Positions 45,115-52,655 of a stretch of DNA of 64,000 nt are shown piece after piece. The DNA lies in assembly GCA_035498175.1 (NCBI GenBank), contig DATKAJ010000046.1, positions 1 to 64,000 of the forward strand. Direction: 5' to 3'. The notes under the pieces are model-generated. The model was not told where the DNA came from. It made no database searches and saw only the letters and a list, made by a program, of their open reading frames with translations. The first letter of the stretch is position 1, and every line of letters begins with the position of its first letter. The stretch is from JALORV01 sp035498175. Lineage in GTDB: Bacteria > Pseudomonadota > Gammaproteobacteria > Burkholderiales > Burkholderiaceae_F. Position numbers and translations under genes: made by a program.

Positions 45115-45585
45115 ATGCCGAAGGGAAGAATCGACGCTTCGCAACTGAAGCTGCGTGGAACAGCGATGCGCCTGACGTTGGCCGCGGGCGTGGCCAATGA
45201 CCTCAACCTGTTGAAGAAAGGTCTGAAGGATCTCGCCGAGCGCCTCGGGCATTCCGCCTGCGCCACCGGGTGCAACTCGCTGCACCTCAATCTCGAACGC
45301 GACTTTGCCGTGCGGCTGGACCACAACGCCGTGGCCCTGAATCCGCAACCGTTGCCACCCATCGCCACGGTTGCGCTGCCTCAGGACCCGATACCGCTAC
45401 GCGTGACGGCGCCCGGCGCGGTGTTCGACAACATCGAAAACCTCAGTTCGGCCATCGAGAAGGTGGTTGGCCGGCTCGGCTGTGCAGCCTGCTGCTCGGG
45501 ATTCGACATCTTCTTCCAGCGCGAACTGGACGGCTTCGCGTTCGACGCAAAGCTGGGCATGAAGGGCACCGGACGCTTCGGGTGA
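45115..45585 (+). CDS. Duplicated Cys-motif protein, candidate substrate of the DUF692 enzyme
   Basis: A 156-residue protein with no signal peptide and no family that I recognise. Two segments 77 residues apart align: LLKKGLKDLAERLGHSACATG (33-52) and LSSAIEKVVGRLGCAACCSG (110-129). Each is a predicted helix followed by RLG and a Cys cluster: Cys49 and Cys53 in copy one, Cys123, Cys126 and Cys127 in copy two. Between them lies LNPQPLPP (75-82) in a Pro-rich linker. AGGA precedes ATG 45115. The stop overlaps the GTG start of the DUF692 gene, so both are made together. Cys-containing partners encoded beside DUF692 enzymes are commonly their peptide substrates; that role is inferred here. Confidence 0.7.
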   Translation: MPKGRIDASQLKLRGTAMRLTLAAGVANDLNLLKKGLKDLAERLGHSACATGCNSLHLNLERDFAVRLDHNAVALNPQPLPPIATVALPQDPIPLRVTAPGAVFDNIENLSSAIEKVVGRLGCAACCSGFDIFFQRELDGFAFDAKLGMKGTGRFG

Positions 45586-47048
45586 CAGCCGCAGTCGATC
45601 GACCGGTTCCGGGCGTTGGTGTCACCTGGACCAGCGCCCTCGACCCGCTGCTGAATCAGGCCGGGCTGGTCGACTGGGTGGAATTCGAGCCACAGACCAC
45701 GTGGCTCGTCGCGGGCCCGGGGGCGCCGCCCCGGGCCCCGCGAGCAGTGCTCGACCATCTGGTTCGCTTGCCGGCAAGAAAGCTCGTACACAGCGTCGCC
45801 GCGCCGGTCGGTGGCGACACACGCCCGACCGCACAACACCTTGCGCTGCTGCGTGAAGCGGTTCGCGCGCTCGGCGTGCCCTGGGCGAGCGAGCACCTGA
45901 GCTTCAACGCCGCGCACGGCGTCTGCACCGGATTCTTCATGCCCCCGCGGCAGACTTCTGCGCAGGTAAAGGCCATCGCCGACAACATTCGCCGTTTGCA
46001 GGACGCACTCGGCGTGCCCGTGGCCATCGAAAACGGCACGAGCTACCTGCGTCCGCGCAGCGACGAGATGCCGGACGGCGAGTTTGTCGCGGAGGTCGCC
46101 GAAGCTGCGGACTGCGGCCTGCTCCTGGACCTGCACAACGCGTATGCCAATGCCACCAACGGCCGTCAGGCGCTGACCGAATTCCTCAACGTCCTGCCGC
46201 TGCACCGGGTCTGGGAGATCCACCTGGCCGGCGGGATGCTGCGCGACGGCTTCTGGCTCGACGCACACTGTGGCGCGGTGCCCGGCGACCTGTGGCGCCT
46301 CGTCGACGGTCTGCCCCATCGACTGCCTGCACTGCGCGTCGTTAACTTCGAGATCTTCCCGACCTTCCTGCCCGAGGTCGGTACGGCCGCCATCGTTGAG
46401 GAGTTGCAGCGCATTCGAGCGTGGCTCGACGCCGGCTCCCCCGCCGGCGCGCGACCGACGCCCACAGCGCCGGCCCCGGTGCTCACGCTGCGAGATGTCG
46501 AGAGCGACCCGGCGCTCTCCGACAGGGGCGGTCCATGGGAAGCGGCGCTGACTGCTCTGGTCACGGGGCAGCCGCTGGCAGCCGACGATCCGGAGACAGT
46601 CGCAATTCAGGTGACGCTAGAGGACGAGGCCGGCGTGCCCTTGGTGCGCGACCTGGTGTTTTCGTTCCGTGCGTCGATGGTTGTGCAGGTATTGCGCCTC
46701 AGTTCGCGTCTGCTCCTGTGCAGCGTCGGTCCGGCGGTGTTCCGCCGGATGCTGCAGGACACCTTCGAGCACCACCCGCCTGCGCTTTATGCAAGCCTGG
46801 AAGCTCAGGCGTTTGCCAGCCAAGTGGAGCAGCGCGGCTGGCGCGTGCCGCATCTGGCAACGCTGCTGCGTTATGAGCTGGCGCTGGCGCAGACGCTGAT
46901 CGACGGCCGGTCCCGGGTCGTGGAGTTCCCGTTCGAGCCGATGCCGATGTTGCGCGCGCTGGCGGACGGCCGGCTGCCGGACGAAATACCGCAGCAGGGA
47001 CGCTTCGAGATCGAAATTCTGCCCGAGAGCGATGCCGTGCCGGGCTGA
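45582..47048 (+). CDS. DUF692 (MNIO) oxidase fused to a DUF2063-like C-terminal domain
   Basis: A 488-residue protein. Residues 8-285 are a DUF692 TIM barrel, the multinuclear non-haem iron oxidase family that modifies Cys or Asp in ribosomal peptides. Metal-site motifs are intact: His70, SEH (103-105), IENGTSYL (Glu150), LLDLHNAYANA (Asp183, His185), EIHLAGG (His214), LDAH (Asp227, His229) and NFEIFP (Glu257). After a Pro-rich linker (about 290-305) a C-terminal domain includes VPHLATLLRYELALAQTL, resembling the DUF2063 partner protein that is normally a separate gene. GTG 45582 overlaps the stop of the preceding gene. The reaction is unknown. Confidence 0.85.
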   Translation: MTAAVDRPVPGVGVTWTSALDPLLNQAGLVDWVEFEPQTTWLVAGPGAPPRAPRAVLDHLVRLPARKLVHSVAAPVGGDTRPTAQHLALLREAVRALGVPWASEHLSFNAAHGVCTGFFMPPRQTSAQVKAIADNIRRLQDALGVPVAIENGTSYLRPRSDEMPDGEFVAEVAEAADCGLLLDLHNAYANATNGRQALTEFLNVLPLHRVWEIHLAGGMLRDGFWLDAHCGAVPGDLWRLVDGLPHRLPALRVVNFEIFPTFLPEVGTAAIVEELQRIRAWLDAGSPAGARPTPTAPAPVLTLRDVESDPALSDRGGPWEAALTALVTGQPLAADDPETVAIQVTLEDEAGVPLVRDLVFSFRASMVVQVLRLSSRLLLCSVGPAVFRRMLQDTFEHHPPALYASLEAQAFASQVEQRGWRVPHLATLLRYELALAQTLIDGRSRVVEFPFEPMPMLRALADGRLPDEIPQQGRFEIEILPESDAVPG

Positions 47049-47058
47049 CGACTCCGCG

Positions 47059-48159
47059 TCAGCCGCGACTCAGATTCAAGGCTGGCCGCGGTGCTGTGCC
47101 GGTGCGCAAGCACTCTTGCGGCACCACCCCGACGGCCCGCGCCTGCGCGCTGCATGCGAGTTCGATCACCGGATCCCACCGAACCCGCGTCCCGTAGCAC
47201 TCATCACTCGCCGCCGGGCAACCCCCCCGACACAGATCGCGCATGGGATGCTCGCAATCGACACACTCTGCGGGATGAGGTGCCCAGAAGGCACGTGCCG
47301 TTGCGCCTTCCGTAAGTTCCGCGAACGGCTGCAGGCGCAGATCGCCGAGGACGCGCGATGAATGGTTGCACGGCCGCAGCTTGCCGTCGTGGCTGACCGT
47401 GTAATAGGCATCCTTGCCTCCGCGCGGACACCAGCCGAAATGCAGGTGCGGAAACCGGGCTGGATTCACCAGGCACGCCGGAATCGGCACTGAGACGGAA
47501 ATCGCCGCGTCGTATTGCTGGGCCGCCGCCTCCGCGCTTGCCAGCATCTGTTCCAGCTGATCCTGGCTCATGACAAGCCCGCCGGCACGCATCGTCTGCG
47601 GTGTCAGGTTCATGCGATTCAGCAGGAACCCTTCCGCGCCGAGCGCAATGCCCAGTTCGAGTGCACGCCCGACCTCATGCACGTTGAGTGCGCTGACAAC
47701 GACGCTGACGACAAGGCCGCAGCCGTGCGATCGCGCGCGCGCGACACCCTCGATGACCCGTTTCAGGGTTCCTTTGCGCCCGACAATCTGGTCGTGCAGC
47801 TCCGCATCCGCACCGAACAGGGTCACTTCCAGCACAGTCTCAGGCGGCAGGCGCTTGACGCGGGTCGGAGTCAGCAGCGCGCCGCTGGTGATGACGACCG
47901 GGGTCACCCCTTCGGCGAGCAGGTCCTGCAGGATGCCGGGCAGATCGGATCTCAGCAGCGGCTCCCCGCCTGACAGAGCGACCTGCTCCAGTGCTGTGGC
48001 TTGTTTGATGCGCTGGACCAGCGCGCGGATTTCGCGGCGGCTCAGCGTCTCCGGGGTGACCGTCTTGGCCCGGTCATTCCGCCAGTAGTTGTAGCAGTGC
48101 CTGCACTGGTGCGGGCACTGCTCGGTCAGTTCCAAAACGACCGTTCGATACGGCAGCAT
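47059..48159 (-). CDS. Radical SAM/SPASM-domain protein
   Basis: A 366-residue enzyme with the CxxxCxxC [4Fe-4S] site (QC15PHQC19RHC22YNYW), followed by GGEPLL and a partial TIM barrel. The C-terminal SPASM region holds auxiliary-cluster cysteines: FGWCPRGG, GKLRPCN and CVDCEHPMRDLCRGGC. SPASM enzymes mature peptides (thioether or other links) or activate enzymes. ATG 48159 is one codon inside a TTG and overlaps the stop of the 131-residue gene (TGATG). It converges with the DUF692 gene across only 10 bp, which supports a shared cassette. Confidence 0.9.
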   Translation of the reverse strand: MLPYRTVVLELTEQCPHQCRHCYNYWRNDRAKTVTPETLSRREIRALVQRIKQATALEQVALSGGEPLLRSDLPGILQDLLAEGVTPVVITSGALLTPTRVKRLPPETVLEVTLFGADAELHDQIVGRKGTLKRVIEGVARARSHGCGLVVSVVVSALNVHEVGRALELGIALGAEGFLLNRMNLTPQTMRAGGLVMSQDQLEQMLASAEAAAQQYDAAISVSVPIPACLVNPARFPHLHFGWCPRGGKDAYYTVSHDGKLRPCNHSSRVLGDLRLQPFAELTEGATARAFWAPHPAECVDCEHPMRDLCRGGCPAASDECYGTRVRWDPVIELACSAQARAVGVVPQECLRTGTAPRPALNLSRG

Positions 48160-48554
48160 CAACGCTGCAACTGCAGTTCAGACTGGAGTTGCGCCGAGAT
48201 GACGCCCTGCTTCACGAACTGTTGCAGCACCGCCGCGCGGACCTCGGGACGGATGCTCTTGACCAGATCCGGCACAGGGATGTAGCAAACAATCCAGGGC
48301 TTCCGTGGTGGCCGGCCGATTGCGACGATGGTGCGGCCGGACACGACAACCGCCACCGGCCCGACCAGCCCCTTGACCTCCACCGCGGGGGTCGTATCGC
48401 CCACCACGACTTCCTTCTTGAGTGCCCCTACCTTGATGAAATACTTGCCACGCACCGCCGAAACGACGCCCTCTTTGACGGTTGCTCCGAGCTTCTGGCT
48501 CAGTTCCTTGACATCGACACCCACCAACATCGTGCGCTTCTTCGCAGTTGCCAT
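48159..48554 (-). CDS. 131-residue protein coupled to the radical SAM gene
   Basis: No family recognised. The N-terminus is basic (MATAKKRTM). A beta-rich middle follows (GVVSAVRGKYFIKVGALKKE, VVVSGRTIVAIG), then Pro-rich GRPPRKPWIVCYIPVPD with the only cysteine, and a helical tail. A GGGGGG run precedes ATG 48554, and the last base of its stop starts the radical SAM gene, so they are translated together. It could be a substrate or a binding partner of the radical SAM enzyme; the sequence does not decide. Confidence 0.7.
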   Translation of the reverse strand: MATAKKRTMLVGVDVKELSQKLGATVKEGVVSAVRGKYFIKVGALKKEVVVGDTTPAVEVKGLVGPVAVVVSGRTIVAIGRPPRKPWIVCYIPVPDLVKSIRPEVRAAVLQQFVKQGVISAQLQSELQLQR

Positions 48555-48837
48555 TCGGTCCCCCCATAGGACACAGTGAACACTCTTTATTACTTATAGG
48601 CGGCATCCGCGTTCGCGTAGTGTCAAAGATCAACGCTCGCTCCGGTCACGGCAGGCGAGTCACGTCGGCGGACTGGCAGATGCGTTTGTCGGCCTTGTGA
48701 AGGCCTCTTTGTCTTGACATACTCGGTCGACTTTCGGGGCCTTCGCGCTGGAACGCGAGGTCGCTCGGCCGTCAACCCAGATCAACATCCGGCAGCATTC
48801 GTCCTGCACATCTTCCTTTGTCGCATGCTCCTGTCGG
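48555..48837. other. Non-coding region right of the radical SAM operon
   Basis: No convincing gene. On the reverse strand TATAAG (48593-48598) lies 39 bp before the 131-residue gene and could be its -10 element; TTGACA occurs 22 bp further upstream, a spacing too long for a normal sigma-70 promoter. Confidence 0.4.
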
Positions 48838-49160
48838 AACGTCTACGGCCGTCTTGAGGCAACTTGTGCTTTGGCGGCGCTCGTCTTGACTGGTTGTGCT
48901 GTTCCTGAGTTGCCGGTAGCGACGTCTGCCTCCCTCGAAGTCGCACGCCCACTTGGGACTCTCGCCGAGATGTTCGATCGCGTAATTCAGGCTGCCTCGA
49001 ACGTCGTCGCCCAGGGTGCTGCCGGCGACGCGCACGACGACTAGGTCGTTCGGCGCCTCGTTGAATATCCCTTCGATCGGAACCCGCGCGTCAGCGCAGC
49101 CGAGCACCGCGGCGAAGGGTCGCTGTTGGAGAGCTCCGGCGTCAGCTCGTTGGAGGCCAA
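48838..49160 (-). pseudogene. Beta-carbonic anhydrase remnant
   Basis: The reverse strand encodes the first catalytic block of a beta-carbonic anhydrase: QQRPFAAVLGCADARVPIE, GIFNEAPNDLVVVRVAGSTLG and GSLNYAIEHLGESPK, with one zinc Cys and the Asp-Arg dyad. The preceding ELTPEL is in another frame (about 49129-49160). After LGESPK the expected GHxxCGA zinc motif is lost; a later KTAVDVP may be a trace of it. The remnant lacks the rest of the metal site, so it is inactive. Confidence 0.75.
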
Positions 49161-49387
49161 GATCCCGCGCATCGATCGGGACAACTCGACGCGAGATTCC
49201 CGACTCCGACTCGAGTCCAACGAACAAAATCCGCAAAAGCGCGACCACCTGTGTTTAGTCGGCGTCGCGCCGCATCGGCGTTCACTGGCCGCCCTGTGAA
49301 CTTGCGACTGCAGGCCGGAGGCGGCCCCGCGGTGCAATTGCGGTCGGCGCTGGCCGAGAGGCCGTCCTGTTTCCAAGTCGCTGAACG

Positions 49388-49409
49388 AAAAGGGCCGCTA
49401 GTGCGGCCC
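49388..49409 (-). terminator. Intrinsic terminator of tRNA-Ala
   Basis: Read leftward: GGGCCGC-ACTA-GCGGCCC followed by TTTT. This is a perfect 7-bp stem with a T-run, 9 bp past the tRNA CCA end. Confidence 0.8.
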
Positions 49410-49417
49410 AGGAGATT

Positions 49418-49493
49418 TGGTGGAGAAGAGGAGGATCGAACTCCCGACCTCTGCATTGCGAACGCAGCGCTCTCCCAGCTGAGCTACTTCCCC
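49418..49493 (-). tRNA. tRNA-Ala (anticodon CGC)
   Basis: A complete 76-nt cloverleaf with encoded CCA. The acceptor stem is GGGGAAG/CTTCTCC and contains the G3-U70 pair that identifies alanine tRNAs. The D stem is GCTC/GAGC, the anticodon stem CTGCG/TGCAG with loop TTCGCAA (anticodon CGC, codon GCG), and the T arm GGGAG-TTCGATC-CTCCT. The 3' end faces the accessory region to the left. Confidence 0.95.
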
Positions 49494-49653
49494 GAAAGAC
49501 ATACTTCCGCGCCAATTTTCGAACGCGGCCGCTTCGTGAGCCCTGCCGGGGCAGGTCATCCATAGCGGGACACTAATTATAGAGCGGGCCGACACACGCT
49601 TCAATGGATCGGGGCGACCCGAGGGCTACACTCTTCGCACCCAGGGAGGGGCG

Positions 49654-50508
49654 ATGAAGAATGACGCCGCGTTCTACGAACGCGAGTACAACGCGCGGGC
49701 GGCCATCCCCGAGCATCCGCAGATCTTTGCCGGCTGGGCCGAACGCGGCGCGATTACGCGGCGGCTGCGCGCCTGTCTGATCGACCTGCCGTACGGCGAC
49801 ACGCCGCCCGAGCGGCTGGACCTCTTTCCCACACGGCAGGACGCGGCGCCCCTGCTGGTCTACATCCATGGCGGCTACTGGCGCTCGCTCGACAAGTCGG
49901 ATTTCTCGTGGCTCGCGCCACCCTATGTCCAGCACGGCATCTCCGTGGCTCTGCTCAACTACGGGCTGGCTCCTGCGACGCCGATCGAGGACATGGTGCG
50001 CCAGCAGCTCAAGGCGCTGGCCTGGCTGTATCGCAACGGCGATCGACTCGGCTTCGATCCGGAGCGGATCGTGGTCACCGGTCACTCGGCGGGTGCGCAC
50101 CTGACCGCGATGATGATGGCGGCGCAGTGGCCGGCCTACGCTTCGGACCTGCCGCCGACCCTGGTCAAGGCCGGGCTGGCGATCAGCGGCATCTACGACG
50201 TGGCGCCGCTGGTGGAGGCGCCGTTCATCAATGTGGACCTGAGGCTCGACCGCGCGCGTGCGCGCAGGCTTTCGCCGGCACTGATGCCGCCGGCGACGGC
50301 GGCGCCGCTCATCACAGCAGTCGGCGCGCTCGAATCGAGCGAGTTCCATCGGCAGACGGCGCTGCTTGCGCGCACATGGAAGGGCGTAGTCCGGCGCTCG
50401 ATGAATCTCGCCGGGGCGCATCACCTGGGTGTCGTCGAGGAACTGGCGAGTCCGGCCTCGGTGCTGTTCGACGCCGCGCTCGAACTGGTCCGCGCCAGCA
50501 AGCGCTAG
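49654..50508 (+). CDS. Alpha/beta hydrolase, arylformamidase-like
   Basis: A 284-residue soluble hydrolase with oxyanion motif HGGYW (72-76), nucleophile elbow GHSAGAHL (Ser145) and a C-terminal GAHHLGVVEEL that supplies the histidine. HGGYWRSLDKSDFSW and the length resemble kynurenine-formamidase-like members of the esterase/lipase family. No kynurenine genes are adjacent, so the substrate is open. A strong GGGAGGGG site precedes ATG 49654. Confidence 0.85.
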   Translation: MKNDAAFYEREYNARAAIPEHPQIFAGWAERGAITRRLRACLIDLPYGDTPPERLDLFPTRQDAAPLLVYIHGGYWRSLDKSDFSWLAPPYVQHGISVALLNYGLAPATPIEDMVRQQLKALAWLYRNGDRLGFDPERIVVTGHSAGAHLTAMMMAAQWPAYASDLPPTLVKAGLAISGIYDVAPLVEAPFINVDLRLDRARARRLSPALMPPATAAPLITAVGALESSEFHRQTALLARTWKGVVRRSMNLAGAHHLGVVEELASPASVLFDAALELVRASKR

Positions 50509-50529
50509 GCGCAGACTCAGCTCGAGGCG

Positions 50530-51510
50530 CTACGCGATGCCGAGCGCCCGCGCGCGCGCCAGCGTCAGCGCATGCACGTGCCGGATCGTCGGCACCGGAA
50601 TGTCGGCCATCCCGGCCAGCTCAATTACCGCTCCGACGATCGCGGCGAGCTCCAGCGGCCGTCGCTGCTCCAGGTCCTGCAGCATCGAGATCTTTGCCGC
50701 ACCGAGTTGCCGTGCGATGTCGATGCGCTGGTCCGGTGTCAGTGGCATCACGTAGCCGTAGTGGCGCGAGACCGCCATGCCTTCGCGCATCATCGCGCGG
50801 ATCACGTCGAGCACGTCCGCGTCGGCGATGATCTGGTTCATCAGGTAGCCGGTCAGCGCCGCGATCGGATTGAAGGACAGGTTGCCCAGCAGCTTGATCC
50901 AGACGTCGAGCCGGATGTCGCGCGAGCGCTCGGTCTCGAAGCCGGCGTCGTCGAGCGCCTCGCCGATGGAAGAGAGCCTCGACGACAGCGTGCGGTCCGG
51001 TTCACCGAGGATCAGCCGGCGCCCGCCGGTGTGATGCACCTCGCCGGGTGCGCGCACCTCGGCGGCGAAGTGCACGACGCAGCCAAGGATGCGCGCCGGG
51101 TCGAGCGCGTCGAACATCGTGCCGTCCGGATCGAGCGCACGCAGCGAGCGGCCGCTGAGCGCACTGCCTTCGGCATGGAAGTACCACCACGGCAGGCCGT
51201 TGATCCCCGGCACCACCGTCGTCTCCGGACCGACAAGCGCTGCCAGGCGCGGCAACATGGCTGGAATCGCATGCGCCTTCAACCCGATCACGACGAGATC
51301 CTGGCGCCCGAACTCCGCCGGGTCGTCGCTGGCCGGAAGATGGTAGGTCCCGCTCGCGACGCCGACGTGGTCGACCAGCCTGAGGCCGGCGCGGCGGATG
51401 GTTTCGAGATGGGCCCCGCGTGCGACCAGGATCACATCGTGGCCGGACGCGGCGAGCCGCGCCCCGACCACCCCGCCGATCGAGCCCGCACCGACGATGG
51501 CGACCTTCAT
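50530..51510 (-). CDS. panE: 2-dehydropantoate 2-reductase family protein
   Basis: A 326-residue NAD(P)-dependent reductase. It has the Rossmann start KVAIVGAGSIGGVVGARLAASGHDV, VIGLKAHAIPAMLPRL, NGLPWW, and the C-terminal helical half with KLLGNLSFNPIAALTG. PanE reduces ketopantoate for pantothenate and CoA synthesis; paralogues with other substrates exist, and no pan genes are nearby. ATG 51510 starts at the Rossmann strand. It follows the cysB-type gene by 16 bp on the same strand. Confidence 0.85.
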   Translation of the reverse strand: MKVAIVGAGSIGGVVGARLAASGHDVILVARGAHLETIRRAGLRLVDHVGVASGTYHLPASDDPAEFGRQDLVVIGLKAHAIPAMLPRLAALVGPETTVVPGINGLPWWYFHAEGSALSGRSLRALDPDGTMFDALDPARILGCVVHFAAEVRAPGEVHHTGGRRLILGEPDRTLSSRLSSIGEALDDAGFETERSRDIRLDVWIKLLGNLSFNPIAALTGYLMNQIIADADVLDVIRAMMREGMAVSRHYGYVMPLTPDQRIDIARQLGAAKISMLQDLEQRRPLELAAIVGAVIELAGMADIPVPTIRHVHALTLARARALGIA

Positions 51511-51526
51511 CGTCCGGGCGCCCTGC

Positions 51527-52456
51527 TCAGGCGCGGAACGCCTCTTCGATGCGCCGCTTGTCCCAGCCCGGCACCAGCATCTCGACGAAGGAGTAGACGA
51601 AGCCGCGCAGGTAGGTGCCTTCCTTGACCGCAAGCCGCGTGACGTTGCGGCCGAACAGATGGCCGCACGGCAGCATGACCAGCCCGTCGCGGCGCGCGTC
51701 GACCGCAACGCCGGCGACGATACCGACGCCCATGCCGATCTGTACGTAGGTCTTGATCACGTCGGCGTCGATCGCCTCGAGCACGATCGAGGGCTCGATG
51801 CCGACCTGCGCGAAGGCGTCGTCGATCTTGCCGCGGCCCGCGAACTGGTGTTCATAAGTGACGAGCGGATTGCGCGCAAGATCCTTCAGCGTCAGCTTGC
51901 CGGGCGTCGTCGCGAATTTCGCCAGCGGATGATCGGGCTTCACGATCGCGACGTGCTGCCAGTCATACACCGGGATCGTCAGCAGACCAGGCGTGTCGGC
52001 GAGCGATTCGGTGGCAACGCCCAGATCCGCCTGGCCATGGACCAGCATCGAGGCGATCTGCGGCGGATTCGCCTGCAGCAGCTTCAGCCGGACCTGCGGG
52101 AACTTCTGCGCGAACTGCTGGATCACCTGCGGCAGCACGTAGCGCGCCTGGGTGTGTGTCGTGGCGACGCGCAGCGTGCCTTCGGGGCTGCCGGCGTAGT
52201 CGCGCGCCAGCTTCTTCAGGTTATCGACCTCGAGCATGATGCGCTCGGCGGCGTCGAGCACGACCTGGCCGGGAGCGGTCAGGCCCTTCACCCGCTTGCC
52301 GTGGCGCGCGAGGATCGGGACACCGAGCTCTTCCTCGAGGTCGATGATGGCCTTGGAGATGCCGGGCTGCGAGGTGTGCAGCGCCCGGGCGGCGTCCGTC
52401 AGGCTGAACTTGTGACGCGAAGCCTCTCGCAGGAAGCGAAACTGCTGCAGATTCAT
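51527..52456 (-). CDS. cysB: CysB-type LysR-family transcriptional regulator
   Basis: A 309-residue regulator. It starts MNLQQFRFLREASRHKFSLTDAARALHTSQPGISKAI, the CysB/Cbl winged helix-turn-helix. The effector domain (LRVATTHTQARYVLP, HGQADLGVATE) carries the Thr residues that bind sulfate-like ligands. CysB-type proteins activate cysteine and sulfur-source genes with O- or N-acetylserine. ATG 52456 is preferred to 52462 for its GGGGAT spacing and family N-terminus. Target genes are not in this window. Confidence 0.9.
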   Translation of the reverse strand: MNLQQFRFLREASRHKFSLTDAARALHTSQPGISKAIIDLEEELGVPILARHGKRVKGLTAPGQVVLDAAERIMLEVDNLKKLARDYAGSPEGTLRVATTHTQARYVLPQVIQQFAQKFPQVRLKLLQANPPQIASMLVHGQADLGVATESLADTPGLLTIPVYDWQHVAIVKPDHPLAKFATTPGKLTLKDLARNPLVTYEHQFAGRGKIDDAFAQVGIEPSIVLEAIDADVIKTYVQIGMGVGIVAGVAVDARRDGLVMLPCGHLFGRNVTRLAVKEGTYLRGFVYSFVEMLVPGWDKRRIEEAFRA

Positions 52457-52528
52457 CCGCATCCCCGTAATATGGAGGGCGGATTTTATAGCGACGGCTT
52501 ATATGCCGCACGTCTTTGCATAGCCGGG

Positions 52529-52548
52529 ACCGGAATACCTCTTCCGGT
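52529..52548. repeat. Inverted repeat between cysB and nrdJ
   Basis: ACCGGAA-TACCTC-TTCCGGT, a perfect 7-bp inverted repeat with a 6-nt centre, lies 37 bp upstream of the TATAAT before nrdJ. It could be an operator for either divergent gene. It does not resemble an NrdR box. Confidence 0.4.
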
Positions 52549-52584
52549 ACGTGGCCGACCGCGGGCTCGACGACGTCGGCTGCC

Positions 52585-52590
52585 TATAAT
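52585..52590 (+). promoter_or_regulatory. Consensus -10 element upstream of nrdJ
   Basis: TATAAT lies 65 bp before the nrdJ start codon, with no obvious -35 at the usual distance. The 65-bp leader is too short for a cobalamin riboswitch. Confidence 0.5.
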
Positions 52591-52655
52591 TTTCGTTTCG
52601 CTTCGGCACCGTGATGGACTCACGCGTCGACTGAAGCTACTTTTCCGAGGCACGG

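Noticed and set aside
52591..52655. Cobalamin riboswitch before nrdJ
   Set aside because: The leader after the likely -10 is about 60 nt, too short for the element, and no B12-box-like sequence was seen.
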